Assembly (NCBI GenBank): GCA_023461115.1
Contig: JAEWOA010000277.1
Span: forward strand, 1-10,833
Source of the DNA: Actinomycetes bacterium
GTDB lineage: Bacteria; Actinomycetota; Actinomycetes; Actinomycetales; Cellulomonadaceae
Length of the DNA stretch: 10,833 nucleotides
Direction: 5' to 3'
In this document: piece after piece, positions 1 through 5,228 of the stretch
Position numbering within the stretch: the first letter of the stretch is position 1
Layout of the letters: each line of letters starts with the position of its first letter
Program-made: the position numbers and the translations under genes
Notes under the pieces: generated by a model
What the model was told of the DNA's origin: nothing
Seen by the model: the letters and a program-made list of their open reading frames with translations, nothing else
Databases searched by the model: none

Positions 1-54
1 GCCCTGAGCCGCGCGCGGTCCCGCCTGGCCGCCGCCTGGGCGTCGGTGGACTGA
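1..54 (+). CDS. ECF-type RNA polymerase sigma factor, C-terminal end only (partial)
   Basis: Only the last 17 codons and the TGA stop (52-54) lie in the window. They read ALSRARSRLAAAWASVD. The stretch ALSRARxRL is typical of the end of sigma region 4.2 in ECF and SigE-like sigma-70 factors, where the recognition helix is followed by a basic LSRARxRL segment. The next gene downstream on the same strand encodes a one-pass membrane protein with the layout of an anti-sigma factor, which fits a sigma/anti-sigma pair. No conserved domain is complete here, so the call rests on this short motif and on gene order. Any other protein ending in a basic helix remains possible. Confidence 0.55.
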   Translation, partial: ALSRARSRLAAAWASVD

Positions 55-111
55 CCCGCAGGTCCGCGGCGAGGTCGGCCCGCCCGGCAGGTGGCGTGCA
101 AGGGCGCGGCG

Positions 112-121
112 TGTCCGGACA
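112..121. promoter_or_regulatory. 10-bp perfect palindrome beside a possible -10 box, upstream of the anti-sigma-like gene
   Basis: TGTCCGGACA is a perfect inverted repeat. It directly adjoins TAGGTG (122-127), which resembles an actinobacterial -10 box, and lies 36 bases before the GTG start at 158. It could be an operator for separate expression of the membrane protein. No convincing -35 was seen, and a 10-bp palindrome can occur by chance in such GC-rich DNA. Confidence 0.25.
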
Positions 122-157
122 TAGGTGGGGTAGCAGGGGCCGACTCCGGGAGGAACC

Positions 158-1702
158 GTGACCGACGAGCAGCGCGGCGCCGACGACCGCGACAAGATCC
201 CATCGAGCGTGGGCGACGAGGCGACGACAGACGAGGCGACGACAGACGAGGTGCTGGCCGACGAAGGGCTGGCCGACGAGGCAGTCGCGCGAGTGCGTGC
301 GGCCGACCCGGCGGCGGATGCCGTTCCGGACGGTGCTCGCCTGCGCGCGGCCGTCGCGGCGGCGACCGGCGTGGACGGCCTGGCCGCGCCCGACGAGTTG
401 GCCGCCAAGCGGGCGGAGCGGGCGGAGCGGGCGGAGCGGGCCGGCAAGGCCCGCACCGGGACGCGGTGGCTGCAGGTGGCCGCGGCGGTGGCCGCCGTCG
501 CGCTCGTCGGAGCAGGGGGCTACGCCTACGGCGCGAACAATGGCGGCGACGACGTCGCGACGGGCGCGCCGATCGTGCTCGACGGCGCCGCGGGCAGCCG
601 CGACTCCGCCGGCGGGAAGGCGGTCGACATGGCGGGAGGCGCGGAGCCCGCGGCGATTCCGCAGTCCGCGGGGACGAGCCTGCTCGAGCGCGGCGGCGCG
701 GACGCACGTATGTCGATGCCGTGGTTCGGCGGGCGGACGGTGTTCCACGCGAAGGGCCTGTCCACGGCCCGCGGCGCACACGAGGCCTGGGCGTTCGACG
801 CGGCGTCCGTGTACAGCAAGGCGACCGCGGCCCGCGTGGCGAAGGCCCTGGGGGTCTCCGGCACGCCGGTGCAGGCGTGGGGCTGGTCGGTCGGCTCGCA
901 GGACGGCTCGGGGCCCAACCTGCAGCTCAGCCCCGACGGGCTCGCGTCGGTGTCGTACTACGACCCGACGATCGACCCGTGGGCGCAGTGCAAGCTGGTG
1001 CAGTCCGCGCCCGACAAGCCGATGCCTGAGCCAGCGCGGGACGGCGGCGGCTCGGCCGGCTCCGCGGGATCGGTCGACGGCATGATCGCGCCGAGCCCCG
1101 GGTGCACGCCGGCCGAGGACGCGCCGAGCGCGAAGTCCGCGATCGCGACCGCCAAGCAGACGCTCACCAAGCTGGGTGTCGACCCCGAGGGCTTCGTGTT
1201 CTCGGTGATCCCCGAGGCTGCCGGGCCAGGCGCGACCGTGGTGCAGGCGCTGCTCGTCGTCGACGGCCAGCGCACGGACGTGGGCTGGAACTTCACGCTC
1301 GTCGCGAAGGGCTTGCAGGGGCTGTGGGGCCCGTTGGCGCCGACGGTGTCGCTCGGCTCGTACGACGTGGTGAGCGCGACCGCGGCAGTCGAGCGGCTCA
1401 ACGACCCGCGGTTCGGCGCGGGCGGCGGGGTCTGGCCGCTCGGCGTGGCCGAGGACGCCGCGTCTGCCCGCGAGATCGCGCCCGCGCCCGACGGGACCAC
1501 GGCGCCCCCGACCGTGACGCCGGGCTCGAGCTTCTCGTGGCCGGTGGCCGAGCGGACCATCACCAAGGCGCGCCTCGGCGTCGCGCAGCAGTCGTTCGCC
1601 GACGGCTCGGTGGCGCTCGTGCCCACGTACGAGCTCACGGCGTCCGACGGCTCCGTGTGGACCGTGATCGCGGTGGTCGACGCGCAGCTCGACTTCAGCT
1701 GA
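158..1702 (+). CDS. Single-pass membrane protein in anti-sigma position, unclassified
   Basis: A 514-residue protein that I do not recognise as a named family. The GTG start is supported by GGGAGG at 148-153, four bases upstream. Residues 1-103 are hydrophilic and presumably cytoplasmic. They include five pentapeptides beginning DE (residues 20-44) and a charged KRAERAERAER stretch (about 84-94). A single hydrophobic helix spans about 104-124 (WLQVAAAVAAVALVGAGGYAYG). The remaining 390 or so residues would be outside the cell, rich in Gly, Ala, Pro and Trp, with only two cysteines (278 and 316) that could form a disulfide. Its position 103 bases after a sigma-factor end, and the cytoplasm-helix-exterior layout, suggest an anti-sigma or surface-sensing partner. 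It lacks the HxxxCxxC signature of zinc-containing anti-sigma domains, so that role is inference from context. Confidence 0.85.
   Translation: MTDEQRGADDRDKIPSSVGDEATTDEATTDEVLADEGLADEAVARVRAADPAADAVPDGARLRAAVAAATGVDGLAAPDELAAKRAERAERAERAGKARTGTRWLQVAAAVAAVALVGAGGYAYGANNGGDDVATGAPIVLDGAAGSRDSAGGKAVDMAGGAEPAAIPQSAGTSLLERGGADARMSMPWFGGRTVFHAKGLSTARGAHEAWAFDAASVYSKATAARVAKALGVSGTPVQAWGWSVGSQDGSGPNLQLSPDGLASVSYYDPTIDPWAQCKLVQSAPDKPMPEPARDGGGSAGSAGSVDGMIAPSPGCTPAEDAPSAKSAIATAKQTLTKLGVDPEGFVFSVIPEAAGPGATVVQALLVVDGQRTDVGWNFTLVAKGLQGLWGPLAPTVSLGSYDVVSATAAVERLNDPRFGAGGGVWPLGVAEDAASAREIAPAPDGTTAPPTVTPGSSFSWPVAERTITKARLGVAQQSFADGSVALVPTYELTASDGSVWTVIAVVDAQLDFS
215..289 (+). repeat. Five 15-nt in-frame repeats encoding DExxx pentapeptides
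   Basis: The coding sequence runs DEATT, DEATT, DEVLA, DEGLA, DEAVA (residues 20-44). The first two 15-base units (215-229 and 230-244) are identical and the next three have diverged. The repeat makes the N-terminal tail strongly acidic. Copy number could vary between strains by slippage without a frameshift. Confidence 0.8.
410..436 (+). repeat. Three tandem copies of a 9-nt unit (Arg-Ala-Glu)
   Basis: CGGGCGGAG is repeated exactly at 410-418, 419-427 and 428-436. It encodes RAE three times just before the membrane helix of the anti-sigma-like protein and should form a charged helical juxtamembrane segment. Nine-base units preserve the frame if copies are gained or lost. Confidence 0.85.
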
Positions 1703-1763
1703 GCGGGCCGGCCCAAGGACGGCCCGGACCGGGTGGATCGATCCTCGGGCCGGGCGCCAGGCG

Positions 1764-1797
1764 TGGCCGGTCGGCGCGGAGGGGCGCCGACCGGCCA
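1764..1797 (+). terminator. Strong hairpin terminator after the anti-sigma-like gene
   Basis: A perfect 14-bp stem (TGGCCGGTCGGCGC, 1764-1777, with 1784-1797) closes a six-base loop (GGAGGG). It lies 61 bases after the stop codon of the upstream gene. No T-run follows, as is common in high-GC actinobacteria. It separates the upstream gene from the promoter of the next one. Confidence 0.75.
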
Positions 1798-1804
1798 TCG
1801 TCAC

Positions 1805-1810
1805 TAGCGT
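1805..1810 (+). promoter_or_regulatory. Candidate -10 box of the DUF4203-like gene
   Basis: TAGCGT matches the actinobacterial TANNNT -10 pattern. It lies just after the terminator hairpin and 42 bases before the ATG at 1853, giving a leader of roughly 35 bases. The nine bases CTAGCGTGG around it recur exactly on the - strand at 2937-2929, in front of the VOC gene. No clear -35 is visible; that position would fall within the right arm of the terminator stem. Confidence 0.45.
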
Positions 1811-1852
1811 GGGCGCCAGGGCTCGTCGTGGCTGCGTCGAAGGGGACTCGCG

Positions 1853-2497
1853 ATGGTGACCGCACTGGTGGTTCTGCTCGTCGGGCTCTTGCTGTGCTTC
1901 TTCGGCATCCGCTCGGTGAACCTGGCGCTGCTGGCGTCGGGATTCGCGGTGGGATATCTGATCGCGGACGCGTTCGACGCCGAGAGCTGGACGGCGCTGT
2001 GGATCAGCCTGGGCACCGCGGTGGTGGTGTGGCTGGTGGTGTCGCTGGTCTTCCGGTTCGCGACGTTCTTCGTCGGGCTCGCCACCGGCGCCGTGATCGG
2101 GGCCAAGCTGTGGTCCGCGCTCGGCAACGAGCAGACGAGCGTCGTGCTCGCCGTGATCATGCTGGCGGCGGTCGCGTTGGCCTCGGCCGTGCTGGCCGAG
2201 AAGTACCACCGGCGCATGCTGCTGTGGCTGACCGCGCTCGGTGGCGCGAGCGTGGTCCTCTCGGGCCTGGCGATGCTGTGGCCCGAGGCGTTCGAGCTGT
2301 TGCGGCACCCCGACGAGGGCTGGCAGCAGACCGTGATGCTGGTGGTCTGGCTCGTCGTCGCGGGCGCGGGCTGGTACGTGCAGCGCCAGCTCTTCCGCAA
2401 GCAGCTCGGCCTGGAGCCCAAGGAGCCCAAGGAGCCCAAGGAGCCCAAGGACGCGGCGCCCGCGCCCGCGCCGAGCCCGACTACACCGCCTGCGTGA
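1853..2497 (+). CDS. DUF4203/TMEM198-like multi-pass membrane protein
   Basis: A 214-residue integral membrane protein. The ATG start follows AAGGGGA (1840-1846) at a six-base spacing. About seven hydrophobic helices are visible: roughly residues 3-19, 22-40, 48-68, 70-88, 96-115, 122-142 and 160-178. The glycine-punctuated pairs (FFGIRSVNLALLASGFAVGYLIAD, split across helices 1 and 2) resemble the DUF4203 family related to eukaryotic TMEM198/TM7SF3, whose bacterial role is unknown. The C-terminal tail from about residue 183 is hydrophilic, with four EPK triplets (188-199) and then an Ala/Pro-rich end. The gene has its own promoter after a terminator, so it is probably monocistronic. Its stop codon touches the stop of the convergent VOC gene with no base between them. 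The membrane topology is sure; the family name is moderately sure. Confidence 0.85.
   Translation: MVTALVVLLVGLLLCFFGIRSVNLALLASGFAVGYLIADAFDAESWTALWISLGTAVVVWLVVSLVFRFATFFVGLATGAVIGAKLWSALGNEQTSVVLAVIMLAAVALASAVLAEKYHRRMLLWLTALGGASVVLSGLAMLWPEAFELLRHPDEGWQQTVMLVVWLVVAGAGWYVQRQLFRKQLGLEPKEPKEPKEPKDAAPAPAPSPTTPPA
2414..2449 (+). repeat. Four tandem copies of a 9-nt unit (Glu-Pro-Lys)
   Basis: GAGCCCAAG is repeated four times without a mismatch and encodes EPK four times in the cytoplasmic or exposed tail of the DUF4203-like protein. Perfect identity suggests recent slippage or expansion. Changes in copy number would keep the frame. Confidence 0.9.
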
Positions 2498-2515
2498 CTA
2501 CACCGCCTGCGTGAC
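2479..2515. repeat. 17-bp perfect tandem duplication at the junction of convergent genes
   Basis: GACTACACCGCCTGCGT occurs at 2479-2495 and again at 2496-2512, followed by a further GAC. The first copy encodes the end of the DUF4203-like protein (TTPPA), and its TGA stop spans the junction of the copies. The second copy, read on the - strand, encodes the end of the VOC protein (TQAV) and its TAG stop (2500-2498). Confidence 0.95.
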
Positions 2516-2923
2516 GACCGCCTGGTTGATGCGGACGTGGTTGCCCGCGGGGTCGCGGAACGCGCAGTCCCGCAGGCCGTAGGGCTGGTCGATGGGCTCC
2601 TGGATCACCTCGGCGCCGGCGCCCTGGATGCGCTCGAAGTCGGCGTCGACGTCGGTGGAGGCCAGCACGATCGTCGCGAACGCGCCCTTGGCCATGAGCT
2701 CGGCGATCGTGCGCCGCTCGTCGTCGGTGAGGCCCGGGTCGATCGCCGGCGGGTGCAGGACCACGGCGGTGTCGGGCTGGTTCCCCGGGCCGACCGTGAT
2801 CCAGCGCATCGCGCCGTAGCCGACGTCGAGGCGCACCTCGAAGCCGAGCACGTCGCGGTAGAACGCGAGCGACGCCTCGGGGTCGTCCGCGGGGAGGAAC
2901 GAGTTGTGGATGGTGAGTGCCAT
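2498..2923 (-). CDS. VOC family protein (glyoxalase/bleomycin-resistance fold)
   Basis: A 141-residue single-unit VOC protein. The start MALTIHNSFLPADDPEASLAFYRDVLGFEV has the usual first beta strand followed by the ASLAFYRDVLGFEV helix, and the C-terminal half ends with GLRDCAFRDPAGNHVRINQ, the characteristic xDPxGN motif. Two betaalphabetabetabeta modules fit the length. VOC proteins bind a metal and act as isomerases, dioxygenases or drug-binding proteins; the substrate cannot be told from sequence. I prefer ATG at 2923 over the in-frame GTG at 2932, because the family begins close to this Met and a -10-like TAGCGT lies seven bases before it. The gene follows an AraC-family regulator by ten bases, a common pairing. 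It may be both cotranscribed with the regulator and expressed as a leaderless message from its own promoter. Confidence 0.9.
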   Translation of the reverse strand: MALTIHNSFLPADDPEASLAFYRDVLGFEVRLDVGYGAMRWITVGPGNQPDTAVVLHPPAIDPGLTDDERRTIAELMAKGAFATIVLASTDVDADFERIQGAGAEVIQEPIDQPYGLRDCAFRDPAGNHVRINQAVVTQAV

Positions 2924-2930
2924 GCGCGCC

Positions 2931-2936
2931 ACGCTA
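2931..2936 (-). promoter_or_regulatory. Candidate leaderless -10 box of the VOC gene, overlapping the AraC stop codon
   Basis: On the - strand TAGCGT (2936-2931) is followed by seven bases and then the ATG at 2923. This is the spacing expected when transcription starts at the start codon, and no Shine-Dalgarno is visible. The first three bases of the box are the TAG stop of the regulator gene. A 12-bp GC palindrome (2941-2952) lies just upstream. No clear -35 was seen. Confidence 0.45.
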
Positions 2937-3428
2937 GGGCGCGGGCGCCCGCTCGGCTTCTCGATTCCTGACCGGCTCGCGCACCGGGCGCATGACCTGC
3001 TTGACGACGCACCCCGGCAGGCCGGCGCCGTCGCCGTGCGCGAGCTCCTTGTAGGCGCTCGGCGAGATGCCGACCAGCTCGGTGAACCGGGTGGAGAACG
3101 TGCCCAGCGACTGGCAGCCCACCGCGAAGCACACCTCGGTGACCGACAGGTCGCCGCGGCGCAGCAGGAGCATCGCGCGCTCGATGCGCCGCGTCATCAG
3201 GTAGCTGTACGGCGACTCGCCGAACGCGGCGCGGAACCGGCGGCTGAGGTGCCCGGCGGAGATGTGCACGCCGCGCGCGAGGGCCTCGACGTCGAGCGGC
3301 TGCGCGTAGTCCCGGTCGATCCGGTCCCGCACCTGGCGCATGAGCACGAGCTCGCGCAGGCGCGGATCGGCGCGCGCGTCGAGCCGCGGCGCGGGGAGCT
3401 GGTCGGGGGCCACCCGCCTACCCTGCAC
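2934..3428 (-). CDS. Short AraC-family transcriptional regulator
   Basis: A 164-residue protein consisting almost entirely of the AraC DNA-binding domain. The first helix-turn-helix is at about residues 45-70 (PLDVEALARGVHISAGHLSRRF), the second at about 94-118 (SVTEVCFAVGCQSLGTFSTRF), followed by the conserved GISPSAYKE. There is no N-terminal sensor domain. About 34 residues follow the DNA-binding domain (GLPGCVVKQVMRPVREPVRNREAE), a tail I have seen in other stand-alone AraC proteins beside VOC genes. The GTG at 3428 is the longest start; a second GTG at 3413 would remove five residues. It probably controls the VOC gene just downstream. With no sensor domain, the signal is unknown; the tail or the VOC protein might supply it, which is inference. 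Confidence 0.92.
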   Translation of the reverse strand: MQGRRVAPDQLPAPRLDARADPRLRELVLMRQVRDRIDRDYAQPLDVEALARGVHISAGHLSRRFRAAFGESPYSYLMTRRIERAMLLLRRGDLSVTEVCFAVGCQSLGTFSTRFTELVGISPSAYKELAHGDGAGLPGCVVKQVMRPVREPVRNREAERAPAP

Positions 3429-3444
3429 CCGCGGCGGCGGCGCC

Positions 3445-3453
3445 GCCTAGGCT
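3445..3453. promoter_or_regulatory. Palindromic element giving overlapping divergent -10 boxes
   Basis: GCCTAGGC (3445-3452) is a perfect palindrome. On the + strand TAGGCT (3448-3453) sits seven bases before the ATG at 3461, the arrangement of a leaderless start. On the - strand TAGGCG (3449-3444) would start transcription a few bases before the regulator GTG at 3428. The two promoters share their central CTAG, so they could not be melted by two polymerases at once. The 32 bases between the two start codons contain nothing else recognisable. Confidence 0.45.
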
Positions 3454-3460
3454 CGGCTGC

Positions 3461-4405
3461 ATGTCCGAACCACGGCTGCTGCTGCTCGACACCGCGTCGC
3501 TGTACTTCCGGGCCTACTTCGGGGTGCCTGAGTCGGTCGGGCGGGCGCCCGACGGGTCGCCCGTGAACGCGGTGCGCGGGTTGCTCGACATGATCGCGCG
3601 CCTGGTCACCGACCGGCGGCCGACGCGGCTCGTCGCGTGCTGGGACGACGACTGGCGGCCGGCCTTTCGCGTCGAGGCGATCCCGTCCTACAAGGCGCAC
3701 CGCGTGGCGGTCCCCGTGCCTGGCGGGTCGGACGTCGAGGAGGTGCCGGACACCCTCGCGCCGCAGGTGCCTGTGATCGCCGCCGTGCTCGAGGCGCTCG
3801 GGATCGCGCGGCTCGGGGCGCCGGGGTTCGAGGCGGACGACGTGATCGGCACGCTCGTCGCGCGTGAGGCGGCGGGGGCTCGCGCGCCCGTGGACGTGGT
3901 CACCGGCGACCGGGACCTGTTCCAGCTTGTCGACGACGACGCCCGCGTGCGCGTGCTGTACACGGTGCGTGGCATCAGGGACCTCGAGATCGTCGACCAG
4001 GCGCGGCTGCACGAGCGGTACGCGGTCTCGTCGGGCGCCGCGTACGCGGACATGGCGGCGCTGCGCGGCGACCCGTCGGACGGCCTGCCCGGCGTGCCGG
4101 GGATCGGGGAGAAGACCGCGGCGGCCCTGGTGCGCAAGTACGGGTCGCTCGACGGAGTCCTGGCCGCGCGCGACGCCGGCGACCCCGGCCTCACCCTCAC
4201 CCAGCGCCAGCGGCTGCGGGACGCGGCGGACTACCTCGCGGTCGCCCCGGGCGTCGTCCGCGTGGCCGCCGACGCTCCTGTCGCGGTCGTCGACGACAGC
4301 GTGCCGCGTGTGCCCGCCGACTCCGACGGGCTCGTCGCGCTCGCGGAGCGGTGGGGCATCGGCTCGAGCATCGCGCGCGTCGTCGACGCGTGCTCGCGCG
4401 GCTGA
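3461..4405 (+). CDS. Stand-alone 5'-3' exonuclease (FEN / PolA N-terminal domain family)
   Basis: A 314-residue member of the structure-specific 5' nuclease family, equal to the N-terminal domain of DNA polymerase I but with no polymerase part. The PIN-like N-terminal half carries the metal ligands: D10 in LLLDTASLYFRAYF, D62/D63 in WDDDWRPAFR, E124, D126 and D127 in GFEADDVIG, and D150 and D152 in VVTGDRDLFQLVDD. The arch residues IPSYKAHR (74-81) are present. The helix-hairpin-helix part follows, with LRGDPSDGLPGVPGIGEKTAAALVRKYGSL (201-230, including D204 and D207). All catalytic positions look intact. Family members remove RNA primers and flaps during replication and repair. The ATG follows TAGGCT by seven bases, with no ribosome-binding site, so the message is probably leaderless. 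It lies divergent to an AraC-type gene and upstream of a separate DoxX gene. Confidence 0.93.
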   Translation: MSEPRLLLLDTASLYFRAYFGVPESVGRAPDGSPVNAVRGLLDMIARLVTDRRPTRLVACWDDDWRPAFRVEAIPSYKAHRVAVPVPGGSDVEEVPDTLAPQVPVIAAVLEALGIARLGAPGFEADDVIGTLVAREAAGARAPVDVVTGDRDLFQLVDDDARVRVLYTVRGIRDLEIVDQARLHERYAVSSGAAYADMAALRGDPSDGLPGVPGIGEKTAAALVRKYGSLDGVLAARDAGDPGLTLTQRQRLRDAADYLAVAPGVVRVAADAPVAVVDDSVPRVPADSDGLVALAERWGIGSSIARVVDACSRG

Positions 4406-4568
4406 CGGGCCCCGAGTCGCCGGATTTCTCCGCAACTGGGCGTATCAGGTAGCGCCAGGGCGGGCTCTTGGACGGTTGTGCGCATCCGACCGGGTGGGCA
4501 CGGACCCCCAGCCGGGACCCCCGGCGCCCCGTTCGGCCCGACCCGGGCCACCCGCGAAAGGCACCACC
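4406..4568 (+). promoter_or_regulatory. Intergenic region upstream of the DoxX-family gene
   Basis: These 163 bases hold no gene. A ribosome-binding site, GAAAGG (4556-4561), lies seven bases before the ATG at 4569. TTGGAC (4468-4473) resembles a -35, and TATCAG (4443-4448) resembles a -10, but they are not in a workable order with each other, so no promoter can be assigned firmly. The bases GGACCCCC occur twice at about 4502 and 4515. There is no convincing terminator for the exonuclease gene. Confidence 0.4.
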
Positions 4569-5144
4569 ATGTCCTCGACCCTCACGCGTCCCGGCCTGGC
4601 CGACAACCCCAGCCCGGTGCTCGCGCCGGCCAACGACAACCCGGCCAAGTCCACCCGCGCGGCCAGCCCGACCGCGGCCGGCCGAGTCGTCGCCACCGCC
4701 GCGACCGCCGTCGAGGGCCTCGCCGCGGTCCTCACGCGGTTCTCCGTCCCGGCGCTGCGGGTCAGCCTCGGCCTGGTGTTCCTCGGCTTCGGCGTCCTCA
4801 AGTTCTTCCCCGGTGTCAGCCCGGCGCAGGAACTCGTCGAACGGACGCTCGACGCGCTGTCGTTCGGGCTGGTCGGGCCCGGCCCGGCGCTGCTCCTCAC
4901 GGCGGTCATGGAGACCGCCATCGGCCTCACGCTCGTCACCGGCAAGTTCCTGCGGGCCGGCCTGGTGCTCCTGGCGGGCGCGCTCGTCGGGATCATGTCC
5001 CCGATCGTGCTGTTCTTCCACGAGCTGTTCCCGGCCGGCGGACCGACCATCGTCGGGCAGTACGTCCTCAAGGACATCGTGCTCGCCGCGGCCGCCGCAG
5101 TCGTCGCCGCCACCGCGCTGGGCGCCCGGCTCACGCGCGACTGA
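4569..5144 (+). CDS. DoxX-family integral membrane protein
   Basis: A 191-residue membrane protein. The ATG is set by GAAAGG seven bases upstream. Residues 1-55 are a Pro/Ala/Asn-rich hydrophilic tail. Four helices follow at about 61-80 (PALRVSLGLVFLGFGVLKFF), 105-123, 129-150 and 165-184. LGLVFLGFGVLKFFPG, the conserved ME in the second helix (114-115), and YVLKDIVL before the last helix are typical of the DoxX/SURF4-like family. Members are linked to quinone or thiosulfate redox chemistry in archaea and to oxidative-stress membrane complexes in mycobacteria. Most are uncharacterised, so no substrate is assigned here. The in-frame reading continues far upstream of this ATG, but that part has the composition of an out-of-frame shadow of the exonuclease gene. 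Confidence 0.85.
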   Translation: MSSTLTRPGLADNPSPVLAPANDNPAKSTRAASPTAAGRVVATAATAVEGLAAVLTRFSVPALRVSLGLVFLGFGVLKFFPGVSPAQELVERTLDALSFGLVGPGPALLLTAVMETAIGLTLVTGKFLRAGLVLLAGALVGIMSPIVLFFHELFPAGGPTIVGQYVLKDIVLAAAAAVVAATALGARLTRD

Positions 5145-5178
5145 GCGCGCCCACGCCCGCGACGACGGGCCCGACGAC

Positions 5179-5217
5179 GCAGCAGGGCTGCCCGCATTCC
5201 CCGGGCGGCCCTGCTGC
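5179..5217. terminator. Hairpin terminator between convergent genes, probably bidirectional
   Basis: A 16-bp stem (GCAGCAGGGCTGCCCG, 5179-5194, with 5202-5217) contains a single G-T wobble position and closes a seven-base loop. It lies 34 bases after the DoxX stop and 11 bases beyond the stop of the convergent small membrane-protein gene, so it can serve both. No T-run is present on either side. Confidence 0.8.
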
Positions 5218-5228
5218 TGCGTGCCGCC

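Noticed and set aside
1735..1744. GGATCGATCC palindrome after the anti-sigma-like gene as an operator
   Set aside because: It lies between a stop codon and the terminator, where an operator has no evident gene to control; it is a short palindrome likely to be chance.
1102..2514. A 470-codon + strand frame across the terminator at 1764-1797
   Set aside because: It crosses a strong hairpin and shadows two genes with better starts, membrane helices and codon use.
2932..2932. GTG at 2932 as the VOC start
   Set aside because: It lies inside the proposed -10 box, lacks a ribosome-binding site, and would add three residues before the point where the family usually begins.
3864..4568. A long in-frame N-terminal extension of the DoxX protein overlapping the exonuclease gene
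   Set aside because: The translated stretch is Arg/Ser/Pro-rich shadow sequence. The ATG at 4569 has a good ribosome-binding site and starts just before the conserved membrane part.
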